64,000 nt of DNA from Rheinheimera sp. SA_1 (lineage in GTDB: Bacteria; Pseudomonadota; Gammaproteobacteria; Enterobacterales; Alteromonadaceae), in assembly GCF_001669775.1 (NCBI RefSeq), contig NZ_LXWK01000021.1, positions 53,043 to 117,042 of the forward strand. The letters run 5' to 3'. Positions 18,078 to 28,241 of the stretch are shown one piece after another (the first letter of the stretch is position 1; every line of letters begins with the position of its first letter). The notes below the pieces were generated by a model, which saw nothing but the letters and a program-made list of their open reading frames with translations, searched no databases and had not been told where the DNA came from. A program made the translations under genes and the position numbers.

Positions 18078-18803
18078 ATGCAAACTCAGGAAACCACCAA
18101 GATTCTGGTCGTAGATGACGACATGCGGTTACGTTCATTATTAGAACGTTATCTGGTTGAACAAGGGTACATCGTTCGCAGTGTCGCCAATTTCGAACAA
18201 ATGACCCGGTTGATGGAGCGCGAAAATTTCCATTTGCTGGTGCTGGATCTGATGTTGCCTGGCGAAGACGGTTTGTCGATTTGCCGCAAGTTACGCCAGC
18301 AGGAAAATGAAATTCCGATCATTATGCTGACTGCCAAAGGTGATGAAGTGGATCGGATTATCGGCCTGGAAATGGGCGCTGACGATTACCTGCCAAAACC
18401 TTTTAACCCTCGTGAATTGCTGGCGCGGATCCGCGCTGTACTGCGGCGCAAATCGAAAGAATTACCAGGCGCGCCAACGCAGGAAGAAACGATGGTCAAG
18501 TTTGGCCCATTCAGTTTTAACCTCGCCACCCGTGAAATGAAAAAAGACGATCAGCTGATGCCGTTGACCAGTGGTGAATTTGCGGTGCTCAAAGTACTGG
18601 TTAGCCATGCCCGTGAGCCGTTGTCGCGCGATAAGCTGATGAACATGGCGCGTGGTCGTGATTATTCGGCAATGGAGCGCAGCATTGACGTGCAGGTGTC
18701 CAGATTGCGGCGGATGATTGAAGATGATCCGGCCAATCCCCGGTATATTCAGACCGTGTGGGGTCTGGGTTATGTGTTTGTACCGGATGGTGTCGCCAGT
18801 TAA
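18078..18803 (+). CDS. ompR: Osmolarity response regulator OmpR
   Basis: A 241-residue OmpR/PhoB-type regulator. The receiver domain has the acidic pocket ILVVDDD, the phospho-accepting aspartate (Asp57 in LVLDLMLPGEDG) and the lysine of YLPKPFNPREL; the C-terminal winged helix carries MERSIDVQVSRLRRMIEDDP. It regulates outer membrane porins and other targets in response to EnvZ. ATG 18078 is chosen over an upstream extension to 18027 because the family starts here. The envZ ATG follows the stop directly. Confidence 0.97.
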   Translation: MQTQETTKILVVDDDMRLRSLLERYLVEQGYIVRSVANFEQMTRLMERENFHLLVLDLMLPGEDGLSICRKLRQQENEIPIIMLTAKGDEVDRIIGLEMGADDYLPKPFNPRELLARIRAVLRRKSKELPGAPTQEETMVKFGPFSFNLATREMKKDDQLMPLTSGEFAVLKVLVSHAREPLSRDKLMNMARGRDYSAMERSIDVQVSRLRRMIEDDPANPRYIQTVWGLGYVFVPDGVAS

Positions 18804-20126
18804 ATGCGCGTGTTACCCCGCAGTGCCTTTGGCAAAACCGTTTTTCTGATTGGCTTTTTGCTGCTGATTAACCAGTTGGTGTCGTACTTTCTGGTGGCGG
18901 TTTATGTGATCCAGCCATTTTTGCAACAAACGAACCATTTGATTGCCAAGCAGATTAAGGTGGTTTTTATCGATGTTGGTTATGACGACATGGTGTTGTC
19001 GGAGCAGCTAACCAAAAGATTCCAGCAAGCCACCGGCATTGAGGTTTACAACGAAACCCAAGCGCAACAACATGGCTTGCAACAGGCCATTTTTTATCAG
19101 TCCTTTTCCGATGATATGTCGCGTGAACTTGGCGGCACTGCCGAAGTTCGTATCGAACAAAGCCAGAGTTTTGTATTCTGGGTGCGGCCACCACAGGCAC
19201 CGCAATATTGGGTGCGTATTCCACTGAGTGGCCTCAACGACACCGACTTTAAACCGCTGCAAATATACATTCTGCTGATTGGCTTTTTAAGCGTCGCCGG
19301 CGGCTGGTGGTTTGCGCGGCAGCTGAATCGACCGTTGCAGGGTTTACAGCAAGCGGCGTTGAAGGTGGGGCGGGGCGATATCCCGGAGCCGTTGCCTGAA
19401 GCAGGTTCCAGCGAAATCATTGCAGTAACCCGAGCCTTTAATCATATGGCCAAAGGCATCAAACAGCTGGAAAAAGACCGGGCACTATTAATGGCCGGGG
19501 TGTCGCACGATTTACGTACGCCACTTACCCGCATCCGGTTGGCCAGTGAAATGATGAGCGAACCTGATAGCTGGATCCGCGATGGCATCGCCAACGATAT
19601 TGACGATATGAACGCCATTATCGACCAGTTTATTAATTACATCCGCCATCACAAAGAAGAAGTGCTGACCGATGAAGATATTAATGTGCTGGTCAGCGAG
19701 CAAATCAGTGCTGAGCGACTGCAACAGCGTGAGGTGGTGACTGAACTTGCCCATCATTTACCGCTGGTGCCGCTGCGACGAATTGCGCTGAAAAGGGTGC
19801 TGACCAACTTAATTGAAAACGCCTTTAAATATTCAGAAGGCAGTATTGTGGTCAGTACCGGTTATGAAAAAGGCAGTCAGCGGGTTTATGTACAGGTGCG
19901 GGATCATGGCCCTGGTATACCGGAAACGCAGATGGCGCAAATGTTTGAACCCTTTACCCAAGGTGATACTGCTCGCGGTAGTTCCGGCTCTGGTTTAGGC
20001 CTTGCGATCATCAAGAAAATTGTCGACATGCATCAGGGCGAAATTACCCTGCACAATCATGCCTTTGGTGGTTTAGTGGCGACGGTTTATCTGCCATTAA
20101 AACAACGGGGCAAAGCTGTTATTTAA
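18804..20126 (+). CDS. envZ: Sensor histidine kinase EnvZ
   Basis: A 440-residue kinase with two transmembrane helices (about 14-36 and 153-172) flanking a periplasmic domain, then HAMP, dimerisation and ATPase domains. The phosphorylated histidine is His235 in [13 protein letters not shown] box ([10 protein letters not shown]), G1 (DHGPGIP), F (FEPFTQGD) and G2 ([10 protein letters not shown]) boxes are intact. It phosphorylates and dephosphorylates OmpR. No gap separates it from ompR, and a strong terminator follows. Confidence 0.97.
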   Translation: MRVLPRSAFGKTVFLIGFLLLINQLVSYFLVAVYVIQPFLQQTNHLIAKQIKVVFIDVGYDDMVLSEQLTKRFQQATGIEVYNETQAQQHGLQQAIFYQSFSDDMSRELGGTAEVRIEQSQSFVFWVRPPQAPQYWVRIPLSGLNDTDFKPLQIYILLIGFLSVAGGWWFARQLNRPLQGLQQAALKVGRGDIPEPLPEAGSSEIIAVTRAFNHMAKGIKQLEKDRALLMAGVSHDLRTPLTRIRLASEMMSEPDSWIRDGIANDIDDMNAIIDQFINYIRHHKEEVLTDEDINVLVSEQISAERLQQREVVTELAHHLPLVPLRRIALKRVLTNLIENAFKYSEGSIVVSTGYEKGSQRVYVQVRDHGPGIPETQMAQMFEPFTQGDTARGSSGSGLGLAIIKKIVDMHQGEITLHNHAFGGLVATVYLPLKQRGKAVI

Positions 20127-20140
20127 ATTTTTGGGTGATG

Positions 20141-20171
20141 CAGCACCAGCAGTTATGGCTTGCTGGTGCTG
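20141..20171 (+). terminator. Terminator after ompR-envZ
   Basis: A perfect 11-bp stem (CAGCACCAGCA / TGCTGGTGCTG) with a 9-base loop, followed by T-rich sequence ATTTTGAAGAATTTTTT. It lies 15 bases past the envZ stop and also faces the convergent orphan gene, so it may work in both directions. Confidence 0.85.
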
Positions 20172-20191
20172 ATTTTGAAGAATTTTTTAAG

Positions 20192-20641
20192 TCACTGTTG
20201 AACTTTGTAGTTTATTATTTTACTTTCTTGCCCTCCATATGTCTCCGGTAAAACACACGCGATTGAGTAGCTAGCATCTGCAAAATTTTGGATGTTTGAA
20301 TAGGTTAAGGTGTACTTACCTGTTCCAGCACCAATTGACTGCTGATTTTGAAGAACTGACGAAGAGCCATCAGCTGCATGTGTATACAAAGAGCATGACA
20401 CACTTTTTGTCGGATGCGAATCTTGTACTTTAAGATACACATTATACAGTGCGCCATGATTTGGGACATCACACCAATAAGTCCAAGTTGTGCTACTGCT
20501 TGGATTTACCACTGTGCCATCTGTTCGATATGCTTTTGTTGGAGAATCACACTTGTGAGCAGAGTAAACAATAGAACTTGCATGCGTTGTAACACTTGCA
20601 AACAGGGTAACTGCGATCATTGATTTTACGAAAAACGGCAT
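20192..20641 (-). CDS. Exported protein of unknown family, AT-rich
   Basis: A 149-residue protein with a signal peptide ending near THAS-SIVYSA. The mature part is Ser/Thr/Tyr-rich with four cysteines (HKCDSP, YWCDVP, VSCSLY, IACVLP), suggesting a small beta-rich disulfide-bonded protein. I recognise no family. It has an excellent ribosome binding site (AAGGAGG) before the ATG. Its base composition is visibly more AT-rich than neighbouring genes, and it interrupts the envZ-pckA pair that is adjacent in E. coli, so recent acquisition is likely. Confidence 0.7.
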   Translation of the reverse strand: MPFFVKSMIAVTLFASVTTHASSIVYSAHKCDSPTKAYRTDGTVVNPSSSTTWTYWCDVPNHGALYNVYLKVQDSHPTKSVSCSLYTHAADGSSSVLQNQQSIGAGTGKYTLTYSNIQNFADASYSIACVLPETYGGQESKIINYKVQQ

Positions 20642-20842
20642 AATTAAACCTCCTTTTTAATTGAGATTTTACAATACCATGCTTTTGTTTAAAATAAACT
20701 ACAGTTGGTGTTTAAATGTTACGTAAATGACTGTGTCTATTGGCTATTAAGTTCTGGGACCTTAGATGAACCTCCAAAACGAAATTAAGGTTAGTGAGGT
20801 ATATAGTGTACATACAATGCATCTCTTTTACTTGAAGAGAGA

Positions 20843-20873
20843 AGAGCTGAGAACCGTCATTGGTTTCAGCTCT
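20843..20873 (-). terminator. Stem-loop downstream of pckA, probable terminator
   Basis: An 8-bp perfect arm (AGAGCTGA / TCAGCTCT) extends through AACC/GGTT to a GTCATT loop. On the reverse strand it is followed by pyrimidine-rich CTTCTCTCTTC rather than a clean T-run. It lies 53 bases past the pckA stop. The surrounding 284-base gap 20642-20925 is AT-rich and holds no other gene I trust. Confidence 0.55.
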
Positions 20874-20925
20874 ACGATTGCACTATGCCTATTTATTGAA
20901 TTAAGTCATGAAACTGATCTAATAC

Positions 20926-22464
20926 TCAGGCTTTCGGGCCTGCATTGCGGATAGCTTCAGAAACATCGTATTTCTTGAAGTTATTGGCAAATTCCGCTGC
21001 CAGTTTGGCCGCGTATTGGTCGTATTGCGCTTGGTCAGCCCAGGTATCCCGTGGATTTAACAGCTTGCTGTCAACGCCTGGAATTGCCACCGGAATATTC
21101 AGATTCAGCTGTGGCAGGTGGGTAGTGGCCACTTTCGCCAGTTCACCAGACACGATAGCGTCAATAATGGCGCGGGTGGTCGGAATATCAAAACGCTTAC
21201 CAACGCTGTGCGGGCCGCCAGTCCAGCCGGTATTCACCAGATAAACTTTGCTGCCAAATTCACGCACACGCTTGATTAACAGTTCTGCGTACACGCCGGC
21301 AGGGCGTGGGAAGAACGGTGCACCAAAACAAGTTGAGAAAGTAGACTCAATGGCTGAAGTGGAGCCAATTTCAGTGGAACCGACTTTCGCGGTGTAACCA
21401 CTTAAGAAGTGGTAAGCGGCGGCTTCTTCAGATAACACTGAAACCGGTGGCAATACACCTGACACGTCACAAGTCAGGAACACCACAGCACGAGGCTCAC
21501 CAGCGCGGTTGGCTAATACACGTTTTTCAACGTGGGCTAATGGGTAAGCGGCGCGGCTGTTTTGAGTCATGCTGGCGTCTTTGTAATCTGGGGTGCGGTT
21601 AGCATCCAGTACGACGTTTTCCAGAATGGTACCAAAACGGATGGCATCCCAAATCACTGGTTCGTTTTTCTTCGACAGGTCGATACATTTGGCGTAACAA
21701 CCGCCTTCAATGTTAAACACGCTGTTAGGTGCCCAGCCGTGTTCGTCATCGCCAATCAGGTTGCGTTTTGGATCAGCCGACAAAGTCGTTTTACCGGTGC
21801 CTGACAGACCAAAGAATAACGTCACATCGCCTTCATCACCAACGTTCGCCGAGCAGTGCATTGGCAGCACGCCTTTGGCTGGTAACAGGAAATTCTGCAC
21901 CGAGAACATGGCTTTTTTCATTTCGCCTGCGTAACGCATGCCAGCTAACAACACTTTGCGATCAGCAAAGTTGATCATGACGGTGCCGTCTGAGTTGGTG
22001 CCATCACGCTCTGGTACACAAGTGAAACCAGGGACGTTGATGATTTGCCAGGCTGCTTTATCAGAAACATTCCACTGAGCAGGCGTGATAAACAGGTTTT
22101 TAGCAAACACATGTTGCCAGGCAGTTTCGGTTTGCACGATGACTGGCAGGTAATGCTCAGGATCGGCGCCGACTTCTAAATGAGACACAAAATGTTCAAT
22201 ATCTGACAGGTAAGTTGCTGCTTTGTCCCACAGTGCATTAAACACTTCAGCTGATACCGGTTGGTTCACATTGCCCCACTGAATATCTTGTTCAGTGGTC
22301 GCTTCTTTGACGATATAACGGTCTTTAGGTGAACGACCAGTACGATGACCAGTTTTGACCACTAATGCGCCGTTATCGGCCAAAATACCTTCCTGACGAC
22401 GAATGGCGTGTTCCACCAGATCGGCGACGGTTAAATCGACGTGACGAATAGTTTGAGCGGTCAT
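20926..22464 (-). CDS. pckA: Phosphoenolpyruvate carboxykinase (ATP)
   Basis: A 512-residue ATP-dependent PEP carboxykinase that converts oxaloacetate to PEP in gluconeogenesis. The kinase-1a P-loop [13 protein letters not shown], the metal-binding GDDEHGW and the [10 protein letters not shown] segment are intact. Note that the protein is a little shorter than the roughly 540-residue E. coli enzyme. An AAGGAG site precedes the ATG. Its position between envZ and hslO is conserved in E. coli, but here foreign genes sit on both sides. Confidence 0.97.
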   Translation of the reverse strand: MTAQTIRHVDLTVADLVEHAIRRQEGILADNGALVVKTGHRTGRSPKDRYIVKEATTEQDIQWGNVNQPVSAEVFNALWDKAATYLSDIEHFVSHLEVGADPEHYLPVIVQTETAWQHVFAKNLFITPAQWNVSDKAAWQIINVPGFTCVPERDGTNSDGTVMINFADRKVLLAGMRYAGEMKKAMFSVQNFLLPAKGVLPMHCSANVGDEGDVTLFFGLSGTGKTTLSADPKRNLIGDDEHGWAPNSVFNIEGGCYAKCIDLSKKNEPVIWDAIRFGTILENVVLDANRTPDYKDASMTQNSRAAYPLAHVEKRVLANRAGEPRAVVFLTCDVSGVLPPVSVLSEEAAAYHFLSGYTAKVGSTEIGSTSAIESTFSTCFGAPFFPRPAGVYAELLIKRVREFGSKVYLVNTGWTGGPHSVGKRFDIPTTRAIIDAIVSGELAKVATTHLPQLNLNIPVAIPGVDSKLLNPRDTWADQAQYDQYAAKLAAEFANNFKKYDVSEAIRNAGPKA

Positions 22465-22871
22465 TATCAGCTGACTCCTTGGGTACAGAGTTTGTGTTGT
22501 AGGTGGTAGATGTTTTCACAGCATTCTACTGTAACTCGACAGTTTCGGCGACAGAAAGTTTATGGTATGCGACTAAAATCGGCAGTTGTTGGCGTTTAAT
22601 TGGCCATAATTGAATATTAATTCACATTTTTATGCGAATGAAGCTGTTTGATTTGGTAAGTCAGAATAATTATTACAACAATGATTTCAGTTATTGGTTG
22701 CTGCAGCCCTCCATGTTTCGCGGTAGGTCAGTAAGACTTTTTGTCATCTATTCCAGAAAAATGCCGGACTTATCGACAAAGTTGTCTGGGATAGACTAGT
22801 TTTGTTGACACATACCCGACATTTATCAAAAAGACGGAGTGCATCTTGCCGTGGCTCCAACGGAGGTTTTT
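22465..22871. other. 407-base divergent intergenic region between pckA and the S8 protease gene
   Basis: No gene is supported here. The region must hold the promoters of pckA (reverse) and the protease (forward). A TTGACA hexamer lies at 22805-22810 on the forward strand, but no good -10 element follows at the right spacing. The protease ribosome binding site ACGGAGG lies at its right end. The part around 22600-22690 is AT-rich. Confidence 0.6.
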
Positions 22872-25800
22872 ATGCAATATTCTGGGAAAACATTAATCGC
22901 AACTGCGGTGAGTCTGGCGTTGGCCGGTGCTGTACAGGCCGCAACCTTAGAGCAATACCGACAAGGGAAAACCGCGCTCAAAGACCTCATCCCGGTGCAG
23001 ACGGAAGCCGCAACGCTCGCTGCGAATGGGCAACCACAACCAACGTCGTTTTATGTGGTGTTAAAGCAGCGTAGTCTGCGGGATCTCAGTCGGACAGCTG
23101 CCGGAGCAGGAGCTGAAATTAATCAAATGCGGCTGGAAATGGCTAGTCAGCAGCAACAGATTAGTCAGCATTTACAGCAACTGGATCAACATGCGCAAAT
23201 TCTGCGTACCACCAAAAACCTGGCTTCTGGCCTGGTGGTGCGAGCATCAGACCAGGCACTTTCTGCGCTTGCAAATAACCCTTTAGTTGAAACCATCCGC
23301 CCTTTGTACAATTCCAAGCCAATGGTCGCGGACAGCGCTATTTACATTAAAGCCAAAAGTCTGGTGACGGCTGGAACCTCCACTGGCAAAGGAGTGACCG
23401 TGGCGGTAATGGATACCGGCATCGACTACACGCACAAAGCGCTGGGAGGCGCCGGTACTCAGGCCGCTTACGATGCTGAAGATCCAACCGTTGCCCCTAG
23501 CTGGCCGCAGGGCAAAGTATTGGGCGGGTACGATTTTTTTAACGATGATCCCAACCCGCTGGACTCACTGGAAGAAGGTCATGGTACCCAGGTGGCCAGC
23601 TCGGTGAACGGTATTGCGCCTGATGTGCAGTTTTATGGCTATAGCGTTTGCGGCGAGTTCTGCCCCGGTGAGGCGCAGATTGGCGCATTAGAAGCGGCGA
23701 TGGATCCCAATGATGATGGCGATATCAGTGATCGGGTCGATGTTGTGAACATGTCTTTGGGTGGTGACTTCGGCTCCACCGATACCAGTTCTGGTACGGC
23801 ATTTCTGATCCAGCGCGCTGTGGAACTGGGTGTCAATGTGGTCATTTCTGCCGGTAATGACGGGCCGAACCCCTTTATTGTCGGCGGACCAAGCACCACA
23901 CCAAATGCACTGTCGGTTGGCGCTATGACCAACGCCGCCGGCACCACGGCTGCATTTGCATCAAATAGCATTGATGGTAAAACGGTTAGCATGATTGCAG
24001 CTGGTTTTAATACCAGCAGTGTCTTTAGTTTTGATCAGACTAGCGCGCCGTTGGTTTACCAGGCTGGTAACGCCTTAGCTTGCAATGAATTTGCGGCAAA
24101 TGAACTGGCCGGTAAAGCGGTGTTGGTGCGCCGTGGTACCTGTAATTTCACTTTAAAAGTACTGAATGCGCAAAAGGCCGGTGCGAAATTTGTCATTATT
24201 GCCAACAACGCCGCCGGTGCGGGTCCGGTTAGCGCGGGCGGTGCAGATCCGCTGGTGACCATTCCGGCCGTCGGGATTTCGAAAGAAGATGGTGATGCGG
24301 TGATTGCGGCGTTGGAAAAAGGTGCCGTGAACTACAGTATTAAATCGGTGTCGCTGGCGACCGCCGGTGGTATTGCAACCTTTACTTCAAGAGGGCCGTC
24401 GATGGACGGTCTGCTCAAACCGGAAATTACTGCGCCAGGGACTAATATTGTGATGGCAGCTGTGGGGACTGGCGATCAATCTTCGTTGAATTCCGGCACG
24501 TCCTTTTCCGGCCCGATCACTGCCGGTGCTGTAAGTCTGCTACGTCAGATTATGCCCGGACGTACGGCATCGGAAATTAAAGCTGTACTGATGAATGCCG
24601 CTAATCCTGACGTGTACAACCAGCCAAAAGCACATCCAAACGCCGTGTTGGCGCCAATCTCCGCGATTGGGGCAGGTCTGGTTGACGTTGAAAAAGCGGT
24701 CAGTTTGCCGGTAGCGGCCTGGGTTAACGACACGCAGTACAATACCCAACAAGCCGCTTTATCGTTTGGTTTTATGAATCTGGCGGCGCCGGCCAGTGTT
24801 AAGAAAACGGTCACGGTGAAAAACTACAGTGCAACCAACCGGACCTACAACTTACGGATCAAAAACCGCTTTGCCAATGATCAGGCGTCCGGTGCTTTAA
24901 GCTGGGCAATGCCGACTGCGATCACCGTTCCCGCCAACCAAACCATCACCTTTGAGGTGACTTTAACTGTAGATCCGTCGAAATTGCCGCAGTGGAAACT
25001 GGAAAACAACATGGCGGCTAACTTAAAAGATGCCGCTTTAACCGATGTTGAATATGACGGCGCACTGGTGTTTGATGACCCGACCAGCAGCAGCGATTAT
25101 GACTTACATCTGGTTTATCATTTGCTGCCTAAAGCCAACGCCGATTTAAAAGTCAGCAATAGACTGCAAAATGGTGCTGCGACCATCGTGGTAAAAAATA
25201 GCGGCGCTATTACTGCCGATATTTATACCAGTCAGTTAATTGCCACTGATGGCCAGGATCCGGTGCGGCATGATATCCGTGGCGCATCGCTCGATGTCAT
25301 TTCGGTGCCCACAGAAGAGTGCGCATCAGGTTATCTGATTGCGCCGACGCTGACGCTGGATCAGGGATTGACTCACTTGTTACAGGGCAATGTCGGTGTT
25401 GATATCGATGTGCAGAATGATGGTAGTTATGATTTTAAACTCGATAGCATTCTGCTCAGTCGTTTTAACAATCCGGCGCAGGGGGTCGTTTATCCGGTCG
25501 GACTGATGGCGACCTTTGCTTCTCCTTATGCGAATTTCAACGGCTTTCTGACAGATATGTACCACGCGACCGGTCAGCGAAATGTAACGTTAACCGCTTG
25601 TTTGGATCGGGTTGGACTGAGCGCTGCGGACATAGGTAAAACTGTCACCTTACGCTATCGCACTATCAATGATGGTTTTGCCATTGGGGTGAACTGGGGC
25701 TCGCCGGTCGATGATTTTGTGGTGGCGCAAGCGGTGCTCAAGCCAGCAGATCCGGTGTTATTAAGTCGCGGCGGCAATGAAGTGAACAGTTTGGCTGCGG

Positions 25801-26573
25801 GTGAAGAAGCGCTGATAACGTTACCGGAGGAAGTCACAGGCAAAGGTTTTGTGTTGCTGTCGGATGTTGGTGACGCCATGTACGCCGGTGATTTAACCGC
25901 CGGACCCAAAGCTCCGGTCGTGGCGGCAGGTCAAAGTTTCAGTGTCAATGAAAACAGTGCCAACGGCACCGTGGTCGGTCAGGTACTGGCGGATGTGGAT
26001 TATGTCAGTCCGGTGACTGGATTTACGCTTGCGGCCAGTAGTTCAACTGCCTTCAAACTAGAAGCCGATGGCCGGATTGTGGTGAGCAACAGCGCTGGGC
26101 TGAACTATGACAGTGGCCTCACCAGCATTAAGTTGGAAGTGGTCGCTGCAAATGCAGCTGGCCAAAGTTCAGCGCCGACGACCGTCACTGTGATGCTGCG
26201 AAATCTGCCGGATGAAAAACCTGTAGTGCAACTAAGTAACCTTGTCAGCACTCTGGCACAAGGCGCGCCGGCAGGTTCTGTGGTGGCAAAGGTTACCACC
26301 ACCATTCGTGAATCGGGTGCAACTGCGAAGTCGTACACGGTAGCGCCGTCGTTGTTTGCTTACGTCAATGGCAACATTGTGCTGACCCGCTCTATCGGTG
26401 AAAACGATGCCGGGAGTTATAGCTTGTCAGTCAGTGCAACTGACAGTGCTGGCTTAACCTCGGATAGCGTGACTGCAACTGTTGTTGCGGAAAAACGCTC
26501 TGGTGGCAGCACTGACTGGCTCGGTTTGCTGTTGCTACCACTTGTGATGATGCGTCGATTGTTACGCCGTTAA
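22872..26573 (+). CDS. Secreted subtilisin-like serine protease with PA domain and GlyGly-CTERM tail
   Basis: A 1233-residue exported S8 protease. Order: signal peptide ending AGAVQA, inhibitor I9-like propeptide (about 50-145), catalytic domain with Asp181 (VMDTGIDYTH), His237 (GHGTQVAS) and Ser544 (NSGTSFSGP), a PA domain inserted at about 385-490 (RRGTCNFTLKVLNAQKAG), a fibronectin-like region, two cadherin-like repeats (about 1015-1200), and a C terminus of SGGSTDW, a hydrophobic stretch and RRLLRR. That tail is the GlyGly-CTERM signal processed by rhombosortase in type II secretion clients. ATG 22872 has a good CGGAGG site. It lies close to the gsp operon, with hslO and hslR between. Confidence 0.92.
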   Translation: MQYSGKTLIATAVSLALAGAVQAATLEQYRQGKTALKDLIPVQTEAATLAANGQPQPTSFYVVLKQRSLRDLSRTAAGAGAEINQMRLEMASQQQQISQHLQQLDQHAQILRTTKNLASGLVVRASDQALSALANNPLVETIRPLYNSKPMVADSAIYIKAKSLVTAGTSTGKGVTVAVMDTGIDYTHKALGGAGTQAAYDAEDPTVAPSWPQGKVLGGYDFFNDDPNPLDSLEEGHGTQVASSVNGIAPDVQFYGYSVCGEFCPGEAQIGALEAAMDPNDDGDISDRVDVVNMSLGGDFGSTDTSSGTAFLIQRAVELGVNVVISAGNDGPNPFIVGGPSTTPNALSVGAMTNAAGTTAAFASNSIDGKTVSMIAAGFNTSSVFSFDQTSAPLVYQAGNALACNEFAANELAGKAVLVRRGTCNFTLKVLNAQKAGAKFVIIANNAAGAGPVSAGGADPLVTIPAVGISKEDGDAVIAALEKGAVNYSIKSVSLATAGGIATFTSRGPSMDGLLKPEITAPGTNIVMAAVGTGDQSSLNSGTSFSGPITAGAVSLLRQIMPGRTASEIKAVLMNAANPDVYNQPKAHPNAVLAPISAIGAGLVDVEKAVSLPVAAWVNDTQYNTQQAALSFGFMNLAAPASVKKTVTVKNYSATNRTYNLRIKNRFANDQASGALSWAMPTAITVPANQTITFEVTLTVDPSKLPQWKLENNMAANLKDAALTDVEYDGALVFDDPTSSSDYDLHLVYHLLPKANADLKVSNRLQNGAATIVVKNSGAITADIYTSQLIATDGQDPVRHDIRGASLDVISVPTEECASGYLIAPTLTLDQGLTHLLQGNVGVDIDVQNDGSYDFKLDSILLSRFNNPAQGVVYPVGLMATFASPYANFNGFLTDMYHATGQRNVTLTACLDRVGLSAADIGKTVTLRYRTINDGFAIGVNWGSPVDDFVVAQAVLKPADPVLLSRGGNEVNSLAAGEEALITLPEEVTGKGFVLLSDVGDAMYAGDLTAGPKAPVVAAGQSFSVNENSANGTVVGQVLADVDYVSPVTGFTLAASSSTAFKLEADGRIVVSNSAGLNYDSGLTSIKLEVVAANAAGQSSAPTTVTVMLRNLPDEKPVVQLSNLVSTLAQGAPAGSVVAKVTTTIRESGATAKSYTVAPSLFAYVNGNIVLTRSIGENDAGSYSLSVSATDSAGLTSDSVTATVVAEKRSGGSTDWLGLLLLPLVMMRRLLRR

Positions 26574-26585
26574 TCCAACCATCTT

Positions 26586-26601
26586 GCCCACTGCGGTGGG
26601 C
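26586..26601 (+). other. Small stem-loop after the S8 protease
   Basis: A perfect 6-bp hairpin (GCCCAC / GTGGGC, TGCG loop) starts 12 bases past the protease stop, just before the larger terminator. It has no T-run of its own. Confidence 0.5.
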
Positions 26602-26607
26602 TTAAGC

Positions 26608-26637
26608 AAAAGCCAGTCTGGTGAGGGACTGGCTTTT
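26608..26637. terminator. Bidirectional terminator between the S8 protease and hslO
   Basis: A perfect 11-bp stem (AAAAGCCAGTC / GACTGGCTTTT) with an 8-base loop and a T-run on the forward strand; the reverse strand also ends in a short T-run, so it can serve both convergent genes. Confidence 0.9.
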
Positions 26638-26703
26638 TTGTCTGGTATACGCCGGGTATTCAGCTACACGTCGTGCTGTTTTGGCGGCATTCAACTCAAT
26701 TTT

Positions 26704-27555
26704 TCAGAAGTTTTTAGCCAGTTGGATCAGCGCCGGCGCATCAAAATGATAGGTGGTATTGCAGTATTCACAGCAAATCTCCAGCTTGCCTTCGGCAATA
26801 TGCTCTTCAATCGCTTGCTGGCCCAGGCTGATAATGGCCGCTTCACATTTTTCGCGGGAACAACCACAGACAAATTCCACATGTTGCGCCGGAAACAATT
26901 CAACCACTTCCTGATGGAACAACCGGAATAACATGTCTTCCACTGATAACTGCAGTAACTCATCGGCGGTAATAGTGTCTGCCAGCGTCACAATGTCGGC
27001 GAAATCAATTTTGGCTTGATCCTGATCGACCGGCAACACCTGCAATAACATACCGGCAGCTTTTGCATGGCCAGCCTGAATATCGGTGTGCAGGTAAATA
27101 CGAGTAGGTAATTGTTCTGACTGATTAAAATATGCTTCCAGCGTGTCGGCCAAACTGTTGCCGGTAATTGGGATCACGCCTTGATAACGTTCACCTTGCT
27201 CCGGGGTGACTGTCACCAGCAAAAAACCTTCGCCAATCAAATCGATGAAGCTGTCGCCTTTGATTTCACTTTGCATCCGCACCACACCGCGGAATTGCTG
27301 GTCATTGTTGCCATTGACCGCGGCAAACTTTACCGGACCATCACCTTGTACCTGCACCGCGATATTGCCTTCAAACTTCAGCGTGGCGGTTAATAAACTG
27401 GTCGCGGCCACTAATTCAGCCAACAGTTGTTTCATCGGCAAGGCGTATTGATGGTTTTGCAGCATTAAATCGAGGCTTTGCGCCACTTTGACCACTTCGC
27501 CACGGACATCTTTTTCGCGGAATAAAAATCGTACCAGTTGATCAGACTGACTCAT
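26704..27555 (-). CDS. hslO: Redox-regulated chaperone Hsp33
   Basis: A 283-residue holdase activated by oxidation. The C-terminal zinc switch is intact: CGCSREKC followed by CEYCNTTYHF, giving the CxC and CxxC pairs. When oxidised, zinc is released and the chaperone binds unfolded proteins. It follows hslR by 17 bases on the reverse strand, the same operon arrangement as in E. coli. Length is normal. Confidence 0.97.
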   Translation of the reverse strand: MSQSDQLVRFLFREKDVRGEVVKVAQSLDLMLQNHQYALPMKQLLAELVAATSLLTATLKFEGNIAVQVQGDGPVKFAAVNGNNDQQFRGVVRMQSEIKGDSFIDLIGEGFLLVTVTPEQGERYQGVIPITGNSLADTLEAYFNQSEQLPTRIYLHTDIQAGHAKAAGMLLQVLPVDQDQAKIDFADIVTLADTITADELLQLSVEDMLFRLFHQEVVELFPAQHVEFVCGCSREKCEAAIISLGQQAIEEHIAEGKLEICCEYCNTTYHFDAPALIQLAKNF

Positions 27556-27572
27556 AACACCCTCTTAGTCGA

Positions 27573-27986
27573 TTATTGTTGCGATTTTAGCTGCAACAGT
27601 TGGCGGCGCATTTTTTTATCCGGTTTGGTTTCCGGATGCGGCGCAAATAACACATTCATTTTGCGAAGTTCGGCGCGCTCGGCGCGTAATTTGATACTTT
27701 CGGCTGTTTCTTCATAGAGTTGTTGCGCCAGTGGTGCCGCCAGCCTTTGTTCAGATAATCCCTTCACCAGCACGGTGCGTTCATCAGTGCCCTGGGTCAG
27801 TTTGATAGTGGCACCCAGTTCAACATTGCGGCTGGCTTTACAACGTTGGCCATTATACTGAACTTTTCCCCCATCAATCATGTCTTTTGCCAGGCTGCGT
27901 GTTTTATAAAAGCGGCAAGCCCATAACCATTTATCTAAACGTAATATGGCTGTGGTATCGTTTGGCTTTGCGGTTGAGTTCGACAT
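27573..27986 (-). CDS. hslR: Ribosome-associated heat shock protein Hsp15
   Basis: A 137-residue S4-domain RNA-binding protein that recognises blocked 50S subunits carrying a nascent chain and helps recycle them. The S4 motif is visible in LRLDKWLWACRFYKTRSLAKDMI (key residues LDKWLW, RFYKTR). The ATG at 27986 is preferred over an upstream frame extension to 28043 because the family begins just before LRLDKW and GGGGATT lies upstream. It is the first gene of hslR-hslO. Confidence 0.95.
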   Translation of the reverse strand: MSNSTAKPNDTTAILRLDKWLWACRFYKTRSLAKDMIDGGKVQYNGQRCKASRNVELGATIKLTQGTDERTVLVKGLSEQRLAAPLAQQLYEETAESIKLRAERAELRKMNVLFAPHPETKPDKKMRRQLLQLKSQQ

Positions 27987-28241
27987 CAATAATCCCCGTA
28001 AATAGCTGGCGCGACCATACCATAAAGCGTAGTCTGCCTCCATGACTGCAGGCTGTTTTACCGATGCTAGCAGACAAGTGTTGTTTCGGCGCCACGCTAC
28101 AGCTTGGTGTAGTTTGAATGTGTCAAAGGCCGATACGCTGTTGTATTAAGTTGTTATTTTTTAGTAAATTCCCCGTCTGCCCTTGTTGATACCGGTGCAA
28201 CTGAGTAAGATTGAATTTGGTCGAGAATAGAATTAGAAACA

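Noticed and set aside
20766..20954. 62-residue forward open frame in the AT-rich gap
   Set aside because: It crosses the pckA terminator stem and the pckA 3' end, has no ribosome binding site and no protein-like composition.
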